Shown here piece by piece: positions 20,201-30,228 of a stretch of DNA of 64,000 nucleotides (within the stretch, counting starts at the first letter, position 1; every line of letters starts with the position of its first letter). Origin of the DNA: Symsagittifera roscoffensis (taxonomy: Eukaryota > Xenacoelomorpha > Acoela > Convolutidae); the NCBI RefSeq assembly GCF_963678635.1, contig NC_087071.1, forward strand, positions 9,411,842 through 9,475,841, in the 5' to 3' direction. A model generated the notes under the pieces. That model was not told the DNA's origin and did no database searches. It worked only from the letters and a program-made list of their open reading frames with translations. The translations under genes and the position numbers were made by a program.

Positions 20201-23200
20201 GTACCTTTTGCGCACGATGTAGAGGAAAAAAATTATTGGCATTTCTATATGTTTAAACAGTTACCCTTTTCTAGGTGGTGCGTTAACGCTACTATGTACC
20301 ATTGGGGAATGATACCCTTTGAAAGGATCCGGGATTTTTATCATCTGAAATTTCAATTCGAGATCATTATATATCAATAAATTTTCAAAAACTAAGTTGA
20401 ACTTGCTCATACCTGGTCGCGGCTGAGATAGATGGGTTGTTCGAAGACATACCAGTTGACAACTTCATAGCAGGGGGGATTGGTGAGTGACCCGTCATAG
20501 TGGAACACTCTCTGGATCACATCTGGCTGGTATATCGGAATCAGGTCCGAAATGGACAGGCTGTCATTGAAATACTCGGTAGCACCCTCTGAAAATAAAT
20601 CTGGAGCAATCGCCGGTGTTTCTGGCAAAATTATGAAAACGCTAGTTTTTCAGGAACAATTATGCCGAAGGCGGTTTAAAAAATTAAAAATGCATGCTAA
20701 GTTTGTTGAAACCTTGCAGAAGGTTTTTTAGAATTGTTTTTTTTTTATGCTTTGTTTGCAGCTCTCTCTTGTATCGTTTATGAAAAGTTATGTGGCAACA
20801 TTTAATAGTTTCGAAATGAATCTGATCTTACAACTTTGATTTGGCCGTGTAATTTTTTTTTCAAATTGCATTTGAAGCAGTCAAAAGAGTAATCCAAAAT
20901 AAAAAGAGCAATGCAATTTTTTGTATTAATTAAATTCAAGGTTAAAACTTCAAAACGAATCCTTTCAAAAACGGTTCAAATTAAGTCTGATTCATTAAAT
21001 CTCATTCACAACAAAAAAGCATAAAAATGCAAAAAATATTTTTTTGGTCAAATTTTTTTATAAGTGCTCAAAACGTCGTTTTTAGCCTGTTCTTTTTTCA
21101 AAATTTTGCTTGCGGCGCAGAAATTTTGTGCAAAATAGAGTCTTTTTGTGCAAAATAAGGTCTTTTTGTGCGAAATAGTATTTTCGGAGATCTCAGAAAA
21201 TCAAATTGTTGTCGACTTAAAAAAAGATCGACAAAATTTCCAAAATTTTTTTCTCGAAAAACCGCCCCCCCCCCCAGAAAAACTTCTGCGCTTGCCACTG
21301 TATCTATTGAACTTGATCAAACTCACCCGTGCTTGAAAGATCAGCAATGGCATCGATGATATGCTTCCACTGACCTCCATGCACAAAATTGCTGCCATCA
21401 TACGTCTGCAAAAAAATCTTTTTAGTAACAGAATTTTAACTGCGGTAATTACGATATAGCAGCGGCTCAATATGTAAGTTGGAACACGAATCAAACAACC
21501 CAACAAGGAAATAAAACTAATTCGAAGTGCCAAAATATCAATTATGCAAAAATGATGAAAAGTTCTGGAATAGAGCAGCTTTGCTGTATAACATTTTCTC
21601 AAAAAAAATTGACTTTAGCGACGCAACAAATTTGAAACAAAATCTAACACGACTATATTGGAATTACGTGGAAACGCAGTAGAACGAACTAGTCCCGTGT
21701 ACTTGGCGCATCCTCTGCCTCTGCCGACAATGCAATCCAGCTGGAAAACTCATTTAAACTGATCAGTGAGGGGTCACACCCGTGGGTCTACCCAGAAGCC
21801 TATCCTACTACTACTACTACTAGAATAATAAAAACTAAACCGGGAGGTTGTTCGAGAGTTTTAATCAAAATCGATTGATTTTAATGTTTTCATTGATTCA
21901 TTTAGTTTCATTTTCGCAATGCTGAGACTCCGTTAGCTAAAACAAAATTCTGAAAAAAATAAATTAATAGCAGATACTAGATATTATAAAACAACTGTCT
22001 CTTTGAACGCTAGTTTGAATCTTTCATTCGAAATTCACCGAACTCTTACTCAAATCAAAACGATTATACCCCCAAACAATGATTGTTTTAATCCGCGCTT
22101 CTTTTTTGAGAGAGGGGTAAACTATCATAAGAGTCAATTGCGACTTACGTCGATGAAGAACCCGAGAACAGCCAATGAATCTGGTTCAGTTAACTCCGTA
22201 GATTTGCTTTTGAACACGAAGTGAACCTGAAACATAAAAAAATTGATTTTTATCTTAAAACAAGAAAAAAGTGAGACTGAAAAAATAGCAAGATATGCTT
22301 AAATGTGAACCAAAATAAATCCAAAAAGTTAGATGAAGGTCAACTTATAAGGAGATGGCATTCTCTTATAAGAAATGTACTTATGAACAATTGCTGTAAG
22401 CAGGGGCAGACCTAGAATTTTCTCGAAGTGGGGGCGGGGGGGGTTGCGGATTTTCAAAAAACTTTTGAAAAATTTCATTAACTTTTGAACAATAAATAAC
22501 CTTTCAAACAATAATTTCTCTAAGCATACGCCCGATTTTTCGACGAGATTATAAATTTCAAACATCAACCAAAGGAGCTGATAAATTTTTATTTACCTCA
22601 CAATTGAAACCCGGTTCAAGGTTATTGAACTATATACGACATTTATGAGTTGACCGTTGTTTTCTGTCTGCTCTGCTGATAAAACAATGCCCGACCTCGA
22701 CTTTGACGGTCAACCCTTTTCAACTTTTTCCGAATTTTTTTTTCTGAGTTTTGTCGACCTTGCTTTTACGTTTATTATAGATGCTGTCCATAGTCAATGA
22801 CTAATGTGAACTGTTTCAAAAACATTTATTTTTTAGTTTTCGAATCAGGTAGAGCTTAGTAAGTATTATTACACTAGTTTTTCATTTACCTATTTTCCAT
22901 TAACTTTTTTGTAATTTTTTTCTCATATTTTAATCTTTTTTATGAGTACTCGATGTCATACTCAGTTTGGTAGAATCAAAATGAAAATATTTTTCTGCTA
23001 CCATTTATTTCGTTATTCTGTCGCCTTACCTGTACACTAGTTGTATGCTGTATTCGGTAAAAAAAAATCAAAATCAGTCTCTCTTGAAAAAATTTACAAA
23101 ATTTTTCACCTCGGCGGGGTACCTCATCCCATTGATCGTGTGTTCCGCTCCTGGTGCATTGGCTGTTCCCCAGTGGAAGTGGAACTGCCAGAAGGCATAG

Positions 23201-25567
23201 TCATCCTTAGGCAGATCTGCCCCAGATATTGTCATAGAAGAGGTTTCATAGGCCGCATCCGTCATTTGCACTAATAAAAAAATATCGTATTATCAACAGG
23301 GAGTGCATAGAAAATGTCAGAAAAACGATTTCAAGTTTTTGCTTTCTTTTTTTAATCCTAATGAGTCTTTAAATTCATCAGCAGGGTCTATTATATGATC
23401 GCTTCTTCTTTCTCCCTCAAATAGGCAAAGCAAAATACTTGATTCTGGGGCAAAGTTTTTATGCCAAAATAAAATAGGTGTCAAGTTGTTTGACAAAAAA
23501 ACAAGTTTAATTTGAATTTTTCTTGTTCAAATAGCCTTTTGACAGCTGAGTTGTAGTCGCAAACTGCAACTTGATGACTTTAACGGTCAAAACATCTAGT
23601 ACTTCAACTTGATGCGGTGTTCATTTGCTCCTTAATTATTCCCATAACATCTCACTTGTATGCCCTTTATTGGTGTAGTAAGCATGCGCTATGTTGTTTC
23701 CCAGATCTTCTGCAAAGACGAAACCTTCATCTATATCCCTATCATGCACCTAAAATAAGGTTGAAAAAAAGTTTACCAAAAAGTTTGGGTTTTTTCAGAT
23801 TTTGCAAAAAAACAATCACAAGCATCTTAAAACGATTATTATCACATCCTCTGAATACCCGTCTGTAAACAATTGATTCGTATCTTTACTTTCATCAGTT
23901 TTTAAAAAAATTAACACACAGTTACTTTTTTTTTCTTTATATGATTTGCTGGAAAAAAAACATCTTAAATAGTTAGCTTCTAACATTGTCTGACATTTTG
24001 GGTTGAAATGAATACCATATGACCTTTCCCAAATCTGATAACCATTCCTATCTATCAAACTTTTTGTTGCATCACATAAATCAATTAAAACACGATTGCT
24101 ACAAAAATAACTGATTTAGCACATTAAATTACGACCGCAAGGACAAAAACAATGTAAAACAACTCATCAAAAAAGAAAACAAATCGAAGAAAAGCTTCGA
24201 CTAAAAAGCACTAAAAAGATCCTGTTTTGGCCAAAATTTCTGCACTGCAAGCAAAATTTTGAAAAAGAACAGGCCAAAAATGTGTTTAAACTTTTTTGTT
24301 GAAAAAAAAAAAATTACCAAAAAATCGCGTTTTTTGCGCGCGCTCTCCCCTAAAAATTAATATATATTTTGGAACCAAAGGCGCCTTTACAAAATTAGAT
24401 GTCTCAAAATAGTACAAAATTGCGACCCTTTGGGTTGGCAGGCGGTCGAATTCTTGATGGGAAGTCCGCCCCCTTCTAAATATACCTCTGTCTCTTATAA
24501 TACAAGAGATTTGTCATGATTTATGATTAAAAAAAGTGCTGGAGCTAGAAGAATCTTACTTGGAACCCATGAGGGCAGAAATCAAACTAAACTAAGACAA
24601 AAGAAATAGAAAATAGGTACGGCGTTCGACGTGACGATGTTGATGGGTGATTGACGCATTCCATCACAGGTCCAGTTATACTTAATGGCATTATCGGAAC
24701 CGATCCAGGCTGCTTGGTCTGAAAGAAAACGAATATTTTTAGATCGCATTGTACTTAATGAAATTGTTCTGGATTAGAATGTTGTAGCTCATAAAATTCT
24801 AGATCAGAATATTCTAGATCAGAGTGTTCTTGATCAGAATATTGAAAAATAAGAATGATTTCTTTTTTTTTCTCCGAAGGTGTGAGTCATTTTTTGGAAT
24901 GAGGCGCAATATTATCATTTTTTCAAACGTGATTCTGTTATAAAATTTTAAATTTTTTCCAAGTTTTTTTGCTGGGATGAGTTTCAATCAAATGGCATTA
25001 TGATTCAGGGTTCAAGATAATTTATTTGAATACTAATCTAACTGAAATTCTCAATCCATAGCTAGTGGTTCAAATCACAAAAAAATTTGATGGCCAAACA
25101 GTTTTTTCCAAATCAGAGCACTGCTTTTTAGAAAATGTTTAAATTTTTTCTCTAAAGCTTTTTGTGCGCATTTGATTGGAAAAAAAACGATACCTGACTT
25201 GTTCAACTCACCCAAAAACTTTTTTTTCGATATAATTCGAGTAAAAATTACATCAATCTAAAAAGAAAAATTTACAAATTTATTTTTCAAGAAATTTAGC
25301 TGACTTATGAAATCTATGTGATCTATTTAAACTTGAACGTAAATTTTTTTTGAGGGCTGGTCTTGTTGAAACAAATTTTTAAAAGTTTTTCAAGCTTAGC
25401 CCGGATGGTTTTTTGTTTTCAAATTTTTTTTTTCATTTTATTCCTTTTTTTGTCTTATAAAAGTTCCAAATTAGTAAAGAAGAAAACTTACCGGTATATG
25501 ACCATTTGTGTGCGACCACAAACTTGGTGAAACACAAAACAGCAAAAGCCACTTGAAAACTTCTCAT
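17227..25567 (-). CDS. Alpha-carbonic anhydrase A, secreted/GPI-anchored type (complete, 8 exons)
   Basis: Exons in coding order: 25567-25492, 24718-24621, 23749-23656, 23270-23110, 22226-22149, 21405-21327, 20588-20413 and 17424-17227, all GT-AG, 319 aa. Exon 1 encodes a signal peptide (MRSFQVAFAVLCFTKFVVA) then WSYTG. Hallmarks in order: Cys and RQSP (exon 2); the proton-shuttle His64 equivalent in NKGHTMQ (exon 3); zinc ligands in QFHFHWG and the Glu106 equivalent in AEHT (exon 4); the third zinc His in VHFVF (exon 5); GSLTNPPC (exon 7) with catalytic Thr199, Asn in place of Thr200, and the second Cys of the extracellular disulfide. An N-glycosylation sequon (NWT) precedes RQSP. The C-terminus ends in a hydrophobic SATAVMLFAWLI, suggesting GPI attachment as in CA IV. 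It should reversibly hydrate CO2 outside the cell. Intron 7 holds a LINE. Confidence 0.92.
17687..19930 (-). mobile_element. Decayed non-LTR retrotransposon (LINE) with endonuclease and reverse-transcriptase remnants
   Basis: Read on the minus strand, broken frames give a LINE ORF2 order. An endonuclease end with SETLIDHMISD (about 19830) is followed by a linker with LIANFFNYNFSNLG (about 19230), then RT motifs NFRPISLAPIFSKVSERLL (about 18870), a VPQG block (about 18520), YPDD in place of the catalytic (F/Y)ADD (about 18435), and IKYLGVIIDN (about 18200). A C-terminal segment is shared with 8990-9262. Several stops and frameshifts show it is dead. It lies in intron 7 of gene A in the same orientation and accounts for that intron's ~3 kb length. 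The clade (CR1/Jockey-like) cannot be decided by eye. Confidence 0.8.
20049..20102. repeat. Short tandem repeat, AAGTCATAGTATC type
   Basis: Three imperfect units of AGTATCAAGTCAT / AGTATCAAAGTCAT follow one another in intron 7 of gene A. Confidence 0.6.
21020..21299. mobile_element. hAT-like MITE, variant copy in intron 6 of gene A
   Basis: Reverse orientation. The right end reads TTGCCACTG, so the minus-strand element starts CAGTGGCAAGCG. It carries TTGCGGCGCAGAAATTTTG and a GTCGACTT block. A 21-bp unit (GTGCAAAATA, then GGTCTTTTT) is tandemly repeated three times at about 21128-21180. Confidence 0.6.
21655..21826. repeat. GC-richer unidentified insert ending in a (CTA)n microsatellite
   Basis: This stretch of gene A intron 5 is much less AT-rich than its surroundings and ends in a run of CTA triplets (about 21806-21823). 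No ORF or family was recognised; a transposon fragment is likely. Confidence 0.4.
22384..22520. mobile_element. Left-end fragment of the hAT-like MITE in intron 4 of gene A
   Basis: It begins near AGGGGCAGACCTAGAATTTT at about 22403 and continues into TCTCGAAGTGGGGGCGGGG and a TTTTCAAAAAACTTTTG block, then loses similarity. The right half is missing. Confidence 0.55.
24190..24492. mobile_element. hAT-like MITE, 5'-truncated copy in intron 2 of gene A
   Basis: Forward orientation. Family landmarks: GGCCAAAATTTCTGCACTGC, TTTGCGCGCGCTCTCCCC, AAAGGCGCCTTTACAAAA and CGACCCTTTGGGTTGGCAGG. The right end is about ATATACCTCTG at 24492; the left TIR is not visible. Confidence 0.65.
24740..24850. repeat. 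TCTAGATCAGAAT repeat, short array in intron 1 of gene A
   Basis: About five imperfect units of ATTCTAGATCAGAAT-like sequence lie immediately intron-side of the exon 2 acceptor. The same word forms a 0.8-kb array at the paralogous place in gene B and a single trace in gene C. Confidence 0.75.
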
Positions 25568-26215
25568 TTTTGCGATCAATTTTTTGACAGCTGAAAACTA
25601 TATTTGTAATTTATCAAAATGATTCTAGATTTTTTGTTGAACATTAAAGTTCGGTTCATGTAACCACATGAATTTTCAATCCATTAAAACCCAATAAAAA
25701 TTAGTCTGACGATAGTGGCGTGATTGCTTCAGGTATGAAAAGTTCAATAGCTTCGTGTACTTTCGAGACTTTTTTGCAACAGTAATTTGCAAAAACAATT
25801 AAAATGAACTTACTTGGCTTTATTTTTGCTCAGCTGTTGATCAATTCCAAGCTTGCTAATAAATTGATTGTTGGGGCATGTTAAAGAAGAAAGTTTATAT
25901 GCGACTAGAAAGTTAATTTTAGTTTGATATTAGTGATGAGATTTTTATTACAATCTGGCTAGCTCATGCACAAATATATAACTAACCATAGCTTTTGATC
26001 AGCTGTTGCTAATTTTTCATCTGTAATTTTTGCCAAATAACTCAAGGTGTATAATAAACGCAAAGAATTTAAAACGAGAACAAAAATATCAGACTTTTAG
26101 ACGCTTTCAAAGCAAGGCTAATACACAGAGTAACAGACGTCAGCCAATGCGAAAAGTAAAAAGCTACTCCGATGAGGGTGTGAGCGCTCTGTGGCAAATC
26201 ACTGATCAGAATTAA
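25568..26215 (-). promoter_or_regulatory. 5' flank of gene A, partly conserved with the 5' flank of gene B
   Basis: The ~75 bp next to the start codon (25568-25640) resembles 43059-43130 upstream of gene B: GAAAACTATATTTG against GAAAATTATATTTG, and CAAAATGATTCTAGATT against CAAAATGAATCTAGATT. A second similar block is at 25925-25960 (compare 43395-43432, TTTTTATTACAAT). CAGCTG palindromes (E-box type) occur at about 25590, 25834 and 26000. This shows the duplication included upstream DNA. That it acts as promoter is inferred from position; the transcription start is not visible. Confidence 0.5.
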
Positions 26216-26254
26216 GATTTTGCTAGGGCTGAAAATTCAAAATTGTTTCAAAAT

Positions 26255-26400
26255 ATTTTTTGGTCGACCAAATCAATTTTCCTAGATTTTCGCAAGCACA
26301 AAAAATGCAATTGTTTTTTTTTGCGCCGAATTAAGGTTTTAAGACCCTTTTTGACATGTTTTGACAAAGTATTTTGGCGTGCACTACTCCTGGAATTTAG
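26255..26400. mobile_element. Degraded fragment of the hAT-like MITE
   Basis: It retains TTTTGGTCGACCAAATCAAT, a TTTGCGCCGAATTAAGG block and TTTTGGCGTGCACTACTCC (degenerate GGCGCGCGCTCCCC) in the family order. No ends are preserved. Confidence 0.45.
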
Positions 26401-27172
26401 ATAACGATGATTTCAAAGCCGAGATTGAAAACGTTTTATTTTCAGTTTGGCAGTAAGATGTCATTGACAATTACAAGAGCGGCCCTCTGTTAAGTGAAGG
26501 AGTCAAGAATTGCACGGCCAAAACTTTATGGCCGAAACCAAAATTCGATGCAAATTATAAACCAATTTTTTTTGCTCAAAGCCGGTTTCTAGGCCTTAGA
26601 ACTCTCTCTCGTCAAATAGCACAACATTTAGAAAAAAAAGGTAGCATTGAACAGCTTTGTGATTGGAAATACGCTGATTTGAACTCGATTTAAGCAATAA
26701 AAGAGTTCATAAGCAGGGTCAATAAATTGGGAAAAATATAGCATCTACTTAGCAATCTCCCGAATCTTATAATAACTACTGAAGAATTGCCGACCCTAAT
26801 AATAAAAGCTCTAAAATAGCACTAGAGCGTTCTGTTTATAACTAGATGTTTGCTGCTTTCTGATTTGTCGAAAACTCGACTAACTTAAACAACTCAACAA
26901 TTACTCCAATGCCTTTTTAAAACAGGAGTGATTGGTAACTCAAAACTTTTTTGGCTGCAGTGGAAATCAATTCAAAAGTTTATTTTTGTGGTAAGTAGAA
27001 ATGTGGATCAACTAAGAATTGCAAAAAAAAGTTCAAAGTGGTAGCAAATATTGCAATTTTGACAACCTCGCAATCTTGACACCTTGAATATTTTTTTTAT
27101 TACGACACAAATGCTTCGCGATGTATTGCGAGTTTATGAATTTGAACTGTTTCCGTTCTATTGAGGGTTTCC

Positions 27173-27863
27173 GGGCTGACTTTGATAGACCAAAAAAGCT
27201 TGCCAATCATACAATTCCATAAACTAAGTCTATGAAAAAAACTAGTCATACAAATTTCATACTTTTTGCTAAAATGGTGTCATCAATTTTCCAAAGAATT
27301 GTTTTCTTGTTTTGGCATAAGAGTCGGATTATCGTATTAAAAAAAAATTTTATGGCTAGCATTTTTTAATGACAACAAAAAAGTTTCCAAGTAATGTTGA
27401 AGTTTTTTTTTGCCGCCGCAAATTGAATTTCGTACTTGAACAAATAAATTCCAAAAAAAAAATTGCATGCAAAAACTAATTGTTTTTGTGCATAACGTAG
27501 TCCTGGATACTCAAAAATGGGACTTCTTTCCGTTTCTCTGGAGGATTTTTTTTCAAAAAAGTTAAAAACTTTTATTTCTTTTGTATGGCATGTTTATGTA
27601 TGCCTTGGTCAAGGTCTGGTAATTCAAAAATTCAAATTTTGAAAATAATCATCATTGAAAAATTTAATGAACTAAATTTATTTTTCAAAAAATCATTTTT
27701 TGTTATATGGGAAAATGCTAGTCATACATTTTTCTTATATGAAAAATCACTAATCAAAAACCTTTCATGCAAATTTATGTACTTCTGAAATTGCATGAAA
27801 AGTGTATGATTAGCTTTTTTCCAATTATGAAAGTTGTATGACTAACATTTGTTGGTCGACCCG
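27173..27863. mobile_element. TIR repeat element, family 'GCTAGTCATACA', copy 2
   Basis: The left end is GCTGACTTTGATAGACC followed by CAATCATACAATTCC. The right end is TGTATGACTAACATTTGTTG then GTCGACCCGG, giving imperfect terminal inverted repeats. It matches copy 1 (1207-2653) over most of its length but lacks that copy's central extra sequence. Noncoding. Confidence 0.55.
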
Positions 27864-29189
27864 GTATTTTTATACAACCAGTCATTCGATACCTTGGAGA
27901 GTAATACATTTTAATGTAACTACCAAATTTTTTCGATGAATTCAATAATTGATCTACTCGTTCAAATCATTGAATTTTAAATAGACCGAATCATATCAAA
28001 AAGTTGAATTGGTTCAGACACTGGATTAGTTGCCTCAAGTTTCCACTGAAAACCATACAGAGGTTTTACTTCTTATAAAAACTTCCTAATAAATTGCTTA
28101 TAAAAACGGAAACACAAATAAGTTGAGGCGATAATCGCACTACAGTAATGCGTCTCAAAATTTGCAATTTTTGCTTTTCAAGTGATGAAAATAACGAAGT
28201 TTTTTTCAAGTTTTTGTCATTTTCTCGGTAAATATTCAAGATTCATGGCTGAAAAGATGTTGAATTTTGATGCTGAATGAAATTTGAGCGATTTAGCCGT
28301 GTTCAATTAGAAAATTAACCAATATCTACAGTGAGATCTAAAGTTTATCTACCAAATTGGAACAAAAAAGGTAACTTCGGCCATCATTTGTAGATCAAAC
28401 ATTTCTCGGTAAAAACGAAAAAATATATACATTAGAACAAAACAAAACCTTTGCTGTTTCCCTATTACGATTACTGGTTAGGGTTGTTGCAAATAGAAAG
28501 GAAAAACGTGAGAGCGAATTATATTTTTTCGATTGAAAAGATTACTGATTAGTCAAACTCAATTTATTGCTAATGCTCAGTCATCGTGAAATTCAACTGT
28601 TGAAAAAAAATGTTTTAATGATTGAGAAAAAAAATGTTTTATTGTAAAAACCATTGATTGAGAAAAGCAAAGATAAAACGAAAAACTCACTTTTTACTCA
28701 GACCGTTTTTTGAGTAGTTCAGAGATATATTTCAATTCACTAATTTCAAAAAAATTGATTCAGTGAAAGCGTTCCTAAAGATTGAAAAAAAAACCGTGTA
28801 CATGCCGCAATCTAATAAAACGTTCGTAAAAGATAAGCCGTACTAAAAAAAAATTGTTTCTATCCTTAATTATTTTATATGTTATCTAAATTTTTATTCA
28901 AAATTCTTTATGAAATGTGGCTTAAAACTTTTTAAAATAGTTGTGGGCTTCTCATTTAACGAAAAAGAAAAGTTTGCGTCTAAAAAAACTAAATTAGCTG
29001 AACTTTTTCAAATGCTTTAAAATTGGTTGCTTTTAAGCTACTTTTGAAGAGATTGCACCAAAAGTTATATATTTCATAAACCTTTAGAAGTTTCTTATAT
29101 TCTTTTGTGAAAGCTTTGTTGGGAGTTGGGAGCAAAATATTTCAAAGCTTCAAACATTAACGAGCATCATTTGCTAAAATACCAAGTAG

Positions 29190-29586
29190 CAAGGGCGGAT
29201 CTAGAGGGGGCGGATTTTCAAAAAAACTTTGAATCAATCAGGTCGACCAAATTGATTTTGGAGCTCTCCAAAAGCAGTATAAAGACGCTGTTTTGGCCAA
29301 ATTTTCTGCGCTGCAGGCAAAATATTGAAAAACAGATCAAAAAAGCCGTTTTTTGGACAATTTTTGGAAAAGTTTGACAAAAAGTGGCAATTTTTCGGCG
29401 CGCGCTCCCCCCTAAAAATTAATATATATATAGGCGCCTTAGAAAAATTTTAGAGTCGGTCGGCCAAAAATAGAGTTTTTAAAAGTACCAAAAGGGGGAC
29501 CCTTTGGGTTGGCAGGGAGTCGAATCCCTGAGTGGGGGGTGGTGGAGGCGTCGGCCCCCCTCCCTTCCCCCCAAAATCCGCCCCTG
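29190..29586. mobile_element. hAT-like MITE, near-complete copy
   Basis: It starts CAAGGGCGGATCTAGAGG and ends AAAATCCGCCCCTG. All family landmarks are present: GGTCGACC, GGAGCTCTCC, TTCTGCGCTGCAGGCAAAA, CGGCGCGCGCTCCCCCC and GGGAGTCGAATCCCTGAG. The flanks CCAAGTAG (29182-29189) and CCGAGTAA (29587-29594) could be an 8-bp target duplication with two mutations. Confidence 0.75.
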
Positions 29587-29906
29587 CCGAGTAAAAAGAA
29601 GTTCAAGCGGACAAAAAATTTGGATTGCATTGAATTTTACTATTGGAAAACGAGACAGTGAAAAAATAAACCTCCGCGGCGGCATTCAGCTTTCGGATCA
29701 AGTCATTACAGATAGGAATGCGCATTAGTTGCTATTTACGGGGTAGTCAAGTTGGATTCCAATCCATTACAGATAGCCGCTTGGCTGATAACTATTTTTG
29801 TAATCACCGAGGTTTCATGGAAAAAATTGATCATAATAGTCAACGGAGTCTGTCCCCACCCAGATGATCAAAGCAAATGGATTGGCCAAATTTGATACGT
29901 TTGAAT

Positions 29907-30228
29907 CAGTAGCGGATTTAAGGGAAAAGCTAAGCCCCCCCCCCCCCCCCCAGCGATTCGACCCCCTGCCGACCCAAAGGGTCCTCCCTTTCTTTTGTTT
30001 TGATATATCCATTTTTGATGACGGATCCTAAAATTTTTCTAAAGGACCCTAAAAATTTTCTAAATTTTCCAAATTACATTACGAGGCCAAACTGTGCAAT
30101 CTAAATTTATATACTAATTTTGAGGGGGGAGCTTGCGCCAAGAAACGCAATTTTTTTGGTCAAAATTGTCCAAAAAGTGGCCCCAAAAAAGGCTTTTTGA
30201 CTGTTTTTCAAAAATATGGCTGCCGCAC
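29907..30228. mobile_element. hAT-like MITE, reverse orientation, interrupted by the AC-rich satellite
   Basis: It begins CAGTAGCGGATTTAAGGG and carries GCGATTCGACCCCCTGCCG, CCAAAGGGTCC, a GGGGGAGCTTGCGCC block and TTTTTCAAAAATATGGCTGC in the usual reversed order. At the point where the family continues with CGGCGCAGAAAATTT the sequence passes into satellite repeats. The remaining half of the element is not found on the far side. Confidence 0.65.

Noticed and set aside
29439-29728. Overlapping Pro/Gly/Arg-rich ORFs on both strands
   Set aside because: They coincide with a MITE copy whose GC-rich end keeps several frames open.
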